NCBI GenBank assembly: GCA_963969595.1
Contig: OZ018408.1
Coordinates: 23,557,823 to 23,621,822 of the forward strand
DNA: 64,000 nucleotides
Origin: Neckera pumila
Taxonomy: Eukaryota; Streptophyta; Bryopsida; Hypnales; Neckeraceae
Reading direction: 5' to 3'
The notes below the pieces were generated by a model that was given only the letters and a program-made list of their open reading frames with translations, had not been told where the DNA came from and made no database searches. Position numbers and translations under genes: made by a program. Positions 33,641 to 43,695 of this stretch are shown piece after piece (position 1 is the first letter of the stretch; every line of letters starts with the position of its first letter).

Positions 33641-36153
33641 TACCTTAGTTTATGAATTGACAATTTTGAGAATTCACAATGATTGACATCACAATAGAGG
33701 GCAAGCGGAATAACGGAAAAACAAATAGTTAATTAAAAAAAAATGTTTATGAGGTCTTTGGAGGATTGTGGAGTGGTCCTCCGGAGGCCTTAGATTTTCT
33801 CTAATGACAAGGAAGTAGAGCCTAATTCCTTATGGGATTTAATATAACATTTCCTTCTCTTTCCCTGATAAACAATATAACTATGTGCAACAGCGCAGGT
33901 AAAAATTGGACCAATACCTCATGGTAAAAAGGGACAAAAGACCATGAAGGAAAGACATGAGAATAATGTAAGAAAGTACCATGTAGTAAATATAAAAGAG
34001 ATTACACATACAAAACCCCAAAAAAGCATGAGAAACTTAATATTAAAAGCCATGTGAGGAGTATAGTGAAAAAAACAATGCAAAGGAAAATATAAAAGGG
34101 AAGATTCATACAATAATCCATGTGGTAAGCAATTGATAGAATGGAAGATAAGAAACAATTGAATTTATTATCAAAAATTCTTTCAAATCAAAATGTCAAA
34201 GTACATGTCAAAACCCATGTCAAGGTTTATCAAGTATGTCAAAGTACATGTCAATGTACCTGCAGTACTTAATATGATCAATCACAATGGTCTTATGAAA
34301 CTGCACATGGCATCACACAACGATTATCAGTAAAGAGATTGATTTCACAACGATTATTAGAAAAGAAATTCACGTCATTGAGTATTAACATAGAATGCAA
34401 TAAAATTCTACTAAATTACCTTATTAAAAATAAGCACTACATTCAGTAGCAATTTAGCAAATAGCCTCTGAGGTTGAGAGTCCCCTGCTAGAATTAAGTC
34501 GTGATAAGAGTCCACGAAGTCCATAATTGCAGCGGCATCAAAATTGCCACCCAAACTTGAAAAAGAGACAACAACCTTCAACCTACATTGCTTTTACTGA
34601 TGGCCTCTGTCACCAACCTCTCTAATACCCATAAGGTAGTAGGCTCTAAAAGCAACCCATTAAGGGTTGATTTGCCTTTTTCATAGGTTTGCATGATCAA
34701 AAATATTTTTAGCTCATTTTTTAGAGAAAGAAAAATAGATGCCGAATGTAATCCAAGTGGTTTCATATTTTTTGGAGCTTCAAAGATTTCTGTTGTAGGT
34801 ACCTATTTGTGACCCCTGGATCTCCCAAAATCCGTTCCCTTGCAACTTCGAAAGTGATTTGAAGAAATCCAGGTCAGTGATTGGCTCTAGCAAGAAAAAA
34901 AGAATTTTTCCTTGATGCATTCACTAGCTAAAGTGGTCCATTCAAGGATCACCTCCCATCCATTCTACAACTAATTATAGGGTCGGTTTGAAGGAGAGGG
35001 TCGCTTTTACAGCACATTACCTTATGTCAAAGAAAAGCAAAACATTCACTTGGAAATAGACAATATCATCTTGATTTTCAATCAACAAAAGCATCACTCA
35101 AAATTGACAAGTATTTGACTTTGCAACGCTATTTCAACAACTATGCATGTTTTGAATGTACTTACTTTCAACTTTGAAAACAAAGTTTGCCAAAACTAAG
35201 TTGAAACTGTAAGTACATTCAAAAAAACATGCATAGTTGTTGAAATAGCGTTGTGGAATAGAATGTTTGTTAATTTTTCAACATTACTTCTATTGATTGA
35301 AATCAAGATGATATTGTCTGTTTCCAAATAATTGTTTTCCTTTTCTACAAGATGAGGGAATCATAATGGTAAGATCTATATGATTGGAGTGTTAGGTTAG
35401 GCCGTTAGGGTCATCTACCAATTTGATGTCGAGCTCAAAACCCCTATCTGCACTAGATAGCTAGCATTAGTCAAGCACAAGCAACCTTGACTAGATAGCA
35501 ATAGCATTAGTCAATTCTATTCTTCAAAGAGATGAAAGATAAACCTTGACATTATGAGGCTACTTCAAAGGGGTCAATTTGAGCAAAAATATTTAGCAAG
35601 TAAATTAAGTCTCTTTACTCTTTGAAACACTCTTATCATCAGACACTCTCCTAAGTATAGACTTACTTGGTTGCATAAGTTCTTGATCTTTGCGACTTCA
35701 CATTAAGGTAGTAAGCTCTTAAAGCGACCATTTAAACCTACCTAACTCATCATTGACATTAGAACATACTTCAAGCAACATGTCAGTCCTTCCTAGATGG
35801 GGGTCGCAATTAGAACACGGTTGATTTTAGGTGTAGTTACCTTATAATCGGTGTTCTTGCCAAGCGAGTCTAGAAACCAAGCATATTCCTAGTTGGCACC
35901 TCAAATGAGATCTGCAGCCTAGAGCCAAATATACAATTCTCTCAGTAATTATACACAATTGCATGCCTAAAAATACAGACAAGTCTATCCAATAAAATCA
36001 GCTACGGTATTGTGAAAAATGGACAACAAGGGCATGAACTAAGCTCCAAACTTAATCTGCAAAATCCTTGCAGCCTGTGGGCAAATGCAAACCTTTTGAC
36101 TCAAAGAGGAGAGAGATGACAATGACAATGTATGTGTATTTGTAGACGTGTAT
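33641..36153. other. Gene-free AT-rich stretch
   Basis: No coding frame with recognisable motifs. A tandem microduplication (ATGTCAAAGTACATGTCAA) occurs near 34193-34255. A foldback is listed separately at 35051-35326. Confidence 0.45.
35051..35326. repeat. Foldback MITE
   Basis: Position p pairs with 70377-p. TGGAAATAGACAATATCATC faces GATGATATTGTCTGTTTCCA, and inner arms AACGCTATTTCAACAACTAT face ATAGTTGTTGAAATAGCGTT. Loop near 35188. No clear target duplication. Confidence 0.85.
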
Positions 36154-37085
36154 TGAACCCCTAAAGGACCATTTAACGGTTTGGCGGGCATTTGGGATTT
36201 TGGGTAGGTACCTACGGGCTGAAATTTTGTCATGATTTTTTGAAACTTTTTTTGAAGATAGAAAAATTGATAAGCTTTGTGGGAATATAATTTTTTCACA
36301 ATCAGTGCCCGGGGAAAAAAGTTATGACCAAATAAGCTCAAAACAGGGGACGGCGGGAAGCCTAGGTAGCAAAAAAAATGGACAAAAATTTGAATGTTTT
36401 TTTTAATATTTTTTTTCTTAAAGATTATATCTTTGTCTATCTAGAAAACTTTGATTCATTTCATTTGGATTTGTTATGAAGAAGTTATGGATATTCTTGT
36501 TTTTCGGGCAATTAGAGCATCTTTTTGAAAAAAATAACTTCAAGGATGCACTTCTGAATGAAATTTTTCAAATTTTTCATTTTTTTTTTTCTCATGGTTT
36601 AAATTACTTGCTAGAACAATCTCACCATTGAGATTAGTGCATTTTAATTCCATCTAAAATATATGAATATTTTAGATTTTCCTTCTATTCCATAACTACT
36701 TCTACTTAACAATTTTTTAAAGAATGATAATTAAGTATTTTTTATTTTTTTTTCTCCCTAGACTCTCAACTCAATTCTCCACTACAAAGATTTAAAGCCC
36801 AAAACTCTGTAATGCAAAAATTTTAATTTAAAAATGTTCAAAGTCAAAAAATCTAGTCCCATAATGTGCTGAAAACTTGTTTTTTTTCACTTTAAATGCA
36901 GATATCTTGCAATCTTTGCAATCAAAAATTCTAAATTTTTTTCCACACTCTCTCATACTAGTTAGTTGTAAGATCCTACAGTTAAATTAGAAAAAAAAAA
37001 TTCAAATTTTTTTACTTTTTGCTATAGAAATGGCAGTTTTGAATGTTTTTTGGTAGAAAAAGGGCCTCAGTCCTTTAGGGGTTAA
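36154..37085. mobile_element. TTAA-type family A element
   Basis: The left end is TGAA-CCCCTAAAGGACCATT (TTAA worn by one base) and the right end CAGTCCTTTAGGGG-TTAA. It is the closest relative of 1350-2291 and 21705-22214 along its whole length. Its internal CACTTTAAATGCAGATATC (about 36890) keeps unoccupied the TTAA that is occupied at 58554. Confidence 0.8.
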
Positions 37086-37833
37086 TCATGTGCTTTAGTC
37101 TCCGGTTCATTCAAACCAAAGGCGATGATATGGTGCAAAATTTGTCACTACACTGCTTTCTCCTAGCATTGCATGTGCACTAATTTATCAAAGTCACACT
37201 GTTTTGAATTAGTGCAGGATGAATATTGTATTAATTTTCACAATAAAAACACTTTGTGGTGATAATAAATTTTTTAAGAGACTTTTATATTTTTTTCCTT
37301 TGACTAGTAACCTCTATTGACACAAGCAACCATTTTTTGATTGCGGCCCCTCTTTTTGAGCCATTTGTTTTTATATTTTGAATTTTTTTTTAAATAAAAT
37401 TGTTTTTAGAAATAGATTATGGAGTGAATCCTATGGTAATGATTTCATCAAATTTCAAGTTAAACACCAGCTTGTGGAATTTTTTAAATTTGAGTGGTAT
37501 ACTCAATTGGGAGGGGGGGGGATGGACTAAAAAGTTAGCCAACCACTGCCATTGTTTCCCACCTCAAAAAGGACAGATTCTCTTCAAAAAGGGCAAATCC
37601 AAGGAACTTAAGGACAAAAAAGACTAGTATCCTATTCTTGTTCTTCTTACAAAGTGACCCTATTCTCATTTCTGTGACAACCACGCATTGCAAGCTCCAC
37701 CATGAACTGAAAAATGCTCAAAATGTTGTGAAATTTTAGATGAGCATTTTCAACTCTTTTATCTTTCACTGAGCACAAAAACATATCATTTCAAAGCATT
37801 CTCACTAAGATATGCTCCTTCAAAGTGCATTGC
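37086..37833. other. Gene-free stretch
   Basis: AT-rich; the 75-residue frame at 37400-37627 has no motif. Nothing else recognised. Confidence 0.4.
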
Positions 37834-38159
37834 CATTAGATGAGTTTTGGGGGGTCGGGAGGGCCGTTTCGGGCCCGTTCCCGACGCTAGTCCCCCCTCG
37901 CAGTTTCAGGGAACGGCTGTTCCCGACAAAAGAATTTCAAAAAAAAAAAAAAAAAAAAAAAATTCATTCTTGAAATGAAAAAAAAAATAGAAAAAAAAAT
38001 TTTCATTTTTTTTTTTTGAAATTTTTTTTTTTTTTTTTCCGACGTGGCAGTCGCTCGGCCATGTCATCGAGCTGCCACGGCCCTGAATTCGGCAGTTCTC
38101 ACAAGTTCTCACAGGTTGGGAACACGCAGCCCTCCACAGGGCTGATTTCTCATCTAATG
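37834..38159. mobile_element. Family C MITE with A/T-tract palindrome core
   Basis: Termini CATTAGATGAGTTTTGGGGG and CTCATCTAATG match those at 50747 and 51958. The outer parts are GC-rich (GGGCCCGTTCCCGACGC; GACGTGGCAGTCGCTCGG). The centre is a run of A followed by a complementary run of T (about 37938-38040) able to form a long A:T stem. No transposase; superfamily not assigned. Confidence 0.65.
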
Positions 38160-39114
38160 CTTATTTTTTCAGTGACCCAAATTAAACTTTAAATATCTAC
38201 TAATTGTGTGGTCAACTAATTTGAATTTTTTTGAGGTTCTCACTCTCAATATGAACTTCAAAATCCTATAGATACATTCTATCTATTCTTAAGAAAAATG
38301 AGCAAACAAATTGCCTAAGTTCTTGGCAATTTTGTATTGCATTCAAAGGACTAAATTTGACTTTTGTATAGTGTTCAATTTGTATAATGTTTGGTCCTTT
38401 GTAATTTGGGCAAGCCACTTGCAAGGCTTCGATAGAAAAGCTTAGAATAATTACTTCTAAACTCCTACAAAATGTCTTTTTGAATTATATTGTATTGCAT
38501 GAAATATTACTATGTCACATGTCCATGCTTGGTAAAATGAAGTTTGTAGATAGAGTATTTCTATACTTCTATAGAATAGTTTGACTTATGAATAAATAGA
38601 AATGAAAAGCAAGTAACAAGAGATGGTGATCAAGTCATTTGATTTTTTCATGAGATAACCAAACCTATTTTTATAAGTTTAAGAAATTTGCCCTCTTATA
38701 TATTATAAAAATCATGATTGATTAGCCATTTGAGAAAAAACCCAGTGGGAATTTTTTATTTTTAAAATTGATTTTAAAATTTTTTGTATATATATTTGAA
38801 GCAAAACATAGTAGTTACCTAATTGTACCCCTAAGCACGTACTAAAACCATTCCTCAAAAAAGAAGAATCCCAAGGATGAGTGTCCATCAATATCTCAAA
38901 AAGTGAGTGAACTTCCTTCAAGTATTTAGAGCATTTCAATTATGAATGAGTTGGTTTTGGATTATATAATAGAATTTAGAAATAGGAAGGGGCGGAAATA
39001 GGATGCTCTATCCTATATGAGTATTTGCAAATGAGCATGGACTAAGTGTGGTCAATGACTCTTCAATAGTAACTAGTAAGCTTGTGCAAGAAGTCTGACT
39101 TCAATAGTACAGAG
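38160..39114. other. Gene-free stretch
   Basis: AT-rich sequence without coding motifs. The end contains one copy of a dispersed repeat (AGTAAGCTTGTGCAAGAAG) found again at 39685, 39733 and 39799. Confidence 0.45.
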
Positions 39115-39117
39115 TAA

Positions 39118-39468
39118 GAGCATCTCCACTCTTTCATTGGAGGATCCCTTAGCTTTCTCAATCCATAGCCAACGTACTCCAACATAGACCTAAAAGCCCC
39201 CCAAAATAGCCCAATCCTGCCCAAATAAGCCATCATCTCAAAAGCTTAATGGGCCTACTCATCTCTTCTCCAAGCTTGAATTCTCCTTTTGGCTCCCTTT
39301 TTGAAAAGTCTGACAACTATAGCAACTCCCACCAATAAGAATGCAAAGCTATTGGTGATATGGAGAGCAGTAGTGGAAGATTACCTCATGGGTGAAGCCT
39401 AGAAGAAAAGTTTAGATCGCAAAAAGCCATTTGGCTAGGCTATTTTTAGTGAAAGACTGGAGGTGCTC
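39118..39468. mobile_element. PIF/Harbinger-type (Tourist-like) MITE with TAA target duplication
   Basis: Termini GAGCATCTCCACTC and GACTGGAGGTGCTC are imperfect inverted repeats of the GAGCATCTCCA type common in plant Harbinger and Tourist elements. TAA flanks both sides (39115-39117 and 39469-39471). 351 bp, non-coding. Confidence 0.7.
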
Positions 39469-39669
39469 TAACTAGTAAGGGCCAACTTACATGTATGCCC
39501 AGTGTGGAAAAAAAGCAACTACAAGACAAACACAATACCACTAATGATTGGTAAGCATGGAAGGAGGAGGAGAGTTCTACCGATTTCCTTGTATCTCACA
39601 CTGTAGAAGGAACATAAAAGTGCCTTCTATATTTTGGCATTGTTGACCGCACCCACCCACCAATACATG

Positions 39670-39825
39670 TAACGAGGCCCTAAGCTTGTGCAAGAAGCTT
39701 GGCTAGCTTCAGCAGTATGGAGTAACTGCCGTAGTAAGCTTGTGCAAGAAGCTTGATTTCAGTAGTACGGAGTAGTAGCTAAGTTATTGCACTGCAGCAA
39801 GCTTGTGCACAAAGCCTGAACAACT
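39670..39825. repeat. Short dispersed/tandem repeat, about 45 bp
   Basis: AAGCTTGTGCAAGAAGCTTG followed by TTCAGTAGTACGGAGTA recurs three times here with changes, and once at 39078-39120 just outside the Harbinger MITE. Confidence 0.65.
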
Positions 39826-40325
39826 GAATAACGAATCTAAAGATCAGTGATCCTAGAAATGCTTTGTAGAATTTAGTGCAACATGCTACCTCAGTTATTA
39901 GGAGTTAGTGCAATGTGCTACTTCCAAGACAAAGAGGTATCAATTTGGCTACCTTGAGAGTGAGTAGTATTAAAAAAAAATAGAAAAGATAGGATTTTGC
40001 AAGTTTTAAAGGATTATTGGGAGTACTATAATATTAAACTAACAAAATAAACGCTAATTCCAATGTAGAGGAAGTTGCACATTGGCTACCAAATTCTATT
40101 GATTGTTGTAGTCTTGACTAAAATCTAATTTTTTCAAGGATTTTTTCCAATTTACTTTTAGCTCCTGAAAATTTTTAGTAGCAATGGAGCGAAATTTAGC
40201 CACTTCTGTGAACGCTGCTGAGGATACCAGCACACAGAACCGATAAATAGTGATACAGAGTAACTTAATTAGTGATGGCGCCATCCTAGGCACCTCCTAA
40301 ACCCGCCCTCTCTACCTTCACCGCA

Positions 40326-40332
40326 ACGTGTC
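40326..40332 (+). promoter_or_regulatory. Candidate ABA-response element (ABRE)
   Basis: ACGTGTC, the core recognised by ABF/ABI5-type bZIP factors, lies about 585 bp before the Em-like ATG and about 155 bp before the probable leader exon. Em genes are classic ABRE-driven, ABA-induced genes. Site recognised by sequence only. Confidence 0.4.
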
Positions 40333-40439
40333 GCCATACCCATTCCCCCGTCCCACGCTGCAACGGCCGGAACAGCCAAATATCCCACTTACAAAGAGGC
40401 TTCCCTTTTCCCGTTTCTTCCCTGCCATTATCATTACAG

Positions 40440-42025
40440 ACATTCAGACTCGATCAGACAGAGAAAGCAATCCATTGATCGATGAGTTATAGTGCAGTTG
40501 CAGCAATTGTCGGCGTGAAACCACCTGAGCTAATTGCTGGTACAGTACCCATCTCCTAGCTCTTAATTTTCCAGTGCCTCGCTCCCTCCTGCTGATCCTT
40601 GAGATCAATCGTCGTGTCCTCCTTGCGATGTGCTCCTTGCAATGTGAACCTTTTGATGGAGTGTATGTGGATGTGGAACTTGTGATCAAGTGGATCGACT
40701 GTTCTGATTAGAACGATCACATGTCCACGTTTTGTGATACTTGAGTTTCGGTGAAAAAGATTTAGAGTGATGATCGATCGTGTTAATTATAACGGAACGA
40801 GTTTGGTTTTCTTGTTTGTGTGAGGTTGGTTTGATTTGCAGTGAAAGTATCGAAAGGCATTCGTGGGAAGAAAGAGTTCGTTGGCGTACGTTGGGTGTTC
40901 AAGAGTGACGATGGCAACGAGGGCGGAGTTGGATCGGAGGGCGCATGAGGGAGAGACTGTTGTGCCGGGGGGAACGGGGGGGCATAGCTTGGAAGCGCAG
41001 GAGCATCTTGCGCAAGGTATCAAACTCGTGAATTTTTAATTACATGCATTGTTATGCAATGGTTCTGAAGCTGTTCTTTATGGTTTTAATTAGGGCTTGT
41101 GCTACATTTGCCAAAGGGCGCTCTGCCATTGGAAAGGTTTTGATTGAACTTGGTTTGAATGCCAAGATCATGTGTATATCGAGTTGTTGGGAATGTTGGT
41201 TAGTGTCTTCATTGTGGCAGGCCGTCATAAAAGAGGTGAAGTTGTTTCTTATGGTTTTATTTCTTATGCTACATTTGCCAGAGGAACCTCTGCCATTGTG
41301 AATAGGTTTTGAACTTGATTTGAATGCCTTGATGTGGATATCAAGTTGTGGGGAATGTTGATTCGCGTTTCATTGTGGCAGGCCGTCATAAGGGAGGTGA
41401 AACAAGAGCGCATCAGCTTGGTCATGAAGGGTTCGTGGAAATGGGAAAGAAAGGGGGGTTTGCCAACCATGGCGCTGATCCCTATCTAGTTGCTATCAAA
41501 CAAGGTGTTGAGTTTGATGAGCACAAGTTTATGAATGAGAGTTCTATTGAAGAGTTGGACAGAAAGGCACGGGAGGGAGAAACCGTCATGCCTGGCGGAA
41601 CTGGAGGACTTAGCTTGGAAGCATAGAAGCATCTTGCTGAAGGTATTGATTTTCAACCTTCTTCCTAATTCAAACGAAGTTGTTTAGAATGGCGGAAGCT
41701 TGAATTCACTATGAAAACAATAAGTTATTCTACGACCAGGCTCTATCACGGCAATTTTCAGTGTTGGAATTTCCTCATATTCAGACTTGCCTGTAGTCAC
41801 TGTAGGCTTATCACTTGTCAATGAAGAGACTCCTTTCCTTTGCTACACAGTTAACAATTAGTGTTTTGGTCACTCTACTACCGGCATATGTTTTATGTTG
41901 GAATGAGATTGAAGTTGAGACGTATTTTTGACTACTTGGCAACAGGTCGCTACCATGGAGGTGTAAATTCCCACCTTCGCAATGACGGTCACGCTGTAGT
42001 GGATAAGAAAACAGGCCTAGTGTGA
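40440..42025 (+). CDS. Group 1 LEA (Em-like, LEA_5) hydrophilin gene, tandem-module form with internal stop
   Basis: Em proteins are unstructured, glycine-rich hydrophilins that protect cells during desiccation. A probable leader exon lies near 40440-40539 and an intron ends at 40841. Exon 1 from ATG 40911 to 41016 encodes [20 protein letters not shown] then [15 protein letters not shown]. The intron (GT 41017 to AG 41381) is phase 1, the usual Em position. Exon 2 from 41382 encodes [20 protein letters not shown] plus GKKGGF, a complete class motif, then an Em-like end (VEFDEHKF). It then starts a second module, [23 protein letters not shown] at 41624 replaces the expected CAG in SLEAQ, giving 116 residues. 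Beyond it the second module continues (KHLAEG; donor 41643, acceptor 41945) to GRYHGG and VVDKKTGLV with stop at 42023-42025. The intron carries a duplicated acceptor segment. Likely expressed as the short form; the 3' part is probably relic or UTR. Confidence 0.75.
41081..41400 (+). repeat. Tandem duplication of intron end plus exon 2 start in Em-like gene
   Basis: Units at about 41081-41240 and 41252-41400 share GCTACATTTGCCA, TCTGCCATTG, TTGGGAATGTTG-like sequence and ATTGTGGCAGGCCGTCATAA, followed by GAGGTGAA. Each unit therefore carries its own AG acceptor. Using the first would give [11 protein letters not shown] and an early stop, so the second is the sensible one. Confidence 0.8.
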
Positions 42026-43695
42026 ATTTCACGAGTCTTTTTGATTCAAATCAACCTGGTGAACATCATGATTTCGAAAATATGGATGAAACCAAATTTT
42101 GCAAACTAAATCTGCAACTAGCCGTATTGCTCTAAATATATCATCTGCCTTCACTCAATGCCACATTTTTGTTAGAGTAGTGTCTACTTGATGCTCTAGC
42201 AAATGTACATGATCTATATAGTAGTAGCTTCGGATGTCAAGTTCTCAAGTTCGAACTTGTGACTCTTTTTTCCTGTAAATATAATACCTGTGATTGTGCA
42301 GAATCACCATCATTTCAGTTTTATAATCTTGAATTGGAATGGCATCTTCCAGTTTTTTATCCATTTCTTTCAGCTTGCATTCTTAAAACATTTTGAAGTT
42401 GCAATGCTTTGTTTAACTTATAATAATAATCATTTCCAGTAGTATACAACCAATAAGTTGTTTCTCGTTCTTACTTCAAAAGTATAAACGTTCACAATTT
42501 TTTGAAAGGAAATAACGCAATCAATCCTCTTTCAAGTAGATCTGGCTCTTGCATCTCCATTCACATGGTTGGTGACATGTCAGTTACAAAACTTCCTCCA
42601 GAGACGACCTCTATTTTCCTCCTTATTCATACTCTTGTTTTTTATTGCCCCAGGACAACATTCTTAAGGGCTTTATTTAGCCCCCAAGCGCCTAATTTAT
42701 ATTCTCAAGGGCGTTACTTGTTTGTCTTTGATCACTCGTCTTTCAAGAGACGTACAAATTCCTCTTTACAACTTGTTGCTTGTTTGCCTACCTGTAGTCT
42801 ACGGAGAGTGCAGGCTTACCAAATATGTCAAATTACCCTCTCCACATTGCTGCAAAAATGTCGAGATAGAATGCTTCTGTTAATCATAGTGAGTGTAATT
42901 CCTGCATCAGATCCAAAAATCTTCAAATATAAAATGAATGTTTCTAGAGGAGTCTCACTTCTACAGAATCATGACATTACGTCCATCTAAAATAGTTTCG
43001 AATTTGAGCACAAACTATTCAATATAACCAACAAAGGCTTCGCTTGATAACCAACACCCAGCAAAGCACACCCTATCTAAAGCAATTCCACAGGTGGGAG
43101 TGAGGAAGCTAAGCATCGAAATCTTGCAAAAGGACACTCCGCAATGTCATTCTTAAACAGAGTCTAATACATAGTCTAGAAGAATTATAATCGACACAAA
43201 GGACAATTATATTGCTCTTGAAGATATCTTTTGGTTCTTATAAGTTATCTGTTCTCTCCTAACCATTTGGTTCTTCCATGTACTGTACTGAACAGTACTG
43301 TACAGTCTGCTCCACATTCTCTCCATCATTCTAATAGCTTCACCACAACCTTTAAATGATGTCTTCCAAAAGGATGTTCTTCAAACAATCTCAAGAATTT
43401 CATGACAGTTCTGCTGTTCAGGAATTCATCTTTTAGTATTATTCACATGAACATTTCTCTTTCTTTCAGAGTTAGTCTCTCCAATTGGCACCGTTTTGAT
43501 CATGATGGAGAAAAAATACTCTCAATGAACTTTGACACCTAAGCAATTGATATGAAAGACTCATGGTAAATTTTAAGTGAAAGCATCTGTAACATAAAGA
43601 TTTGGAGCTTAAATTGTACCCTGATTCTTGAGTTTTTATATATATATATTTTTTTCAAATGCTGAAACAAGAATAAAATACAGGTGCACAAAAAT
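42026..43695. other. Gene-free interval between Em-like gene and LysM kinase relic
   Basis: The first part is probably the Em 3' UTR and flank. The 162-codon frame at 42502-42990 opens at TTG, lacks motifs and is rejected. The tail ends 3' of the kinase pseudogene on the other strand. Confidence 0.45.

Noticed and set aside
42502..42990. 162-codon open frame between the Em-like gene and the kinase relic
   Set aside because: It opens at TTG, has no recognisable domain, signal or intron context, and lies in ordinary flank DNA.
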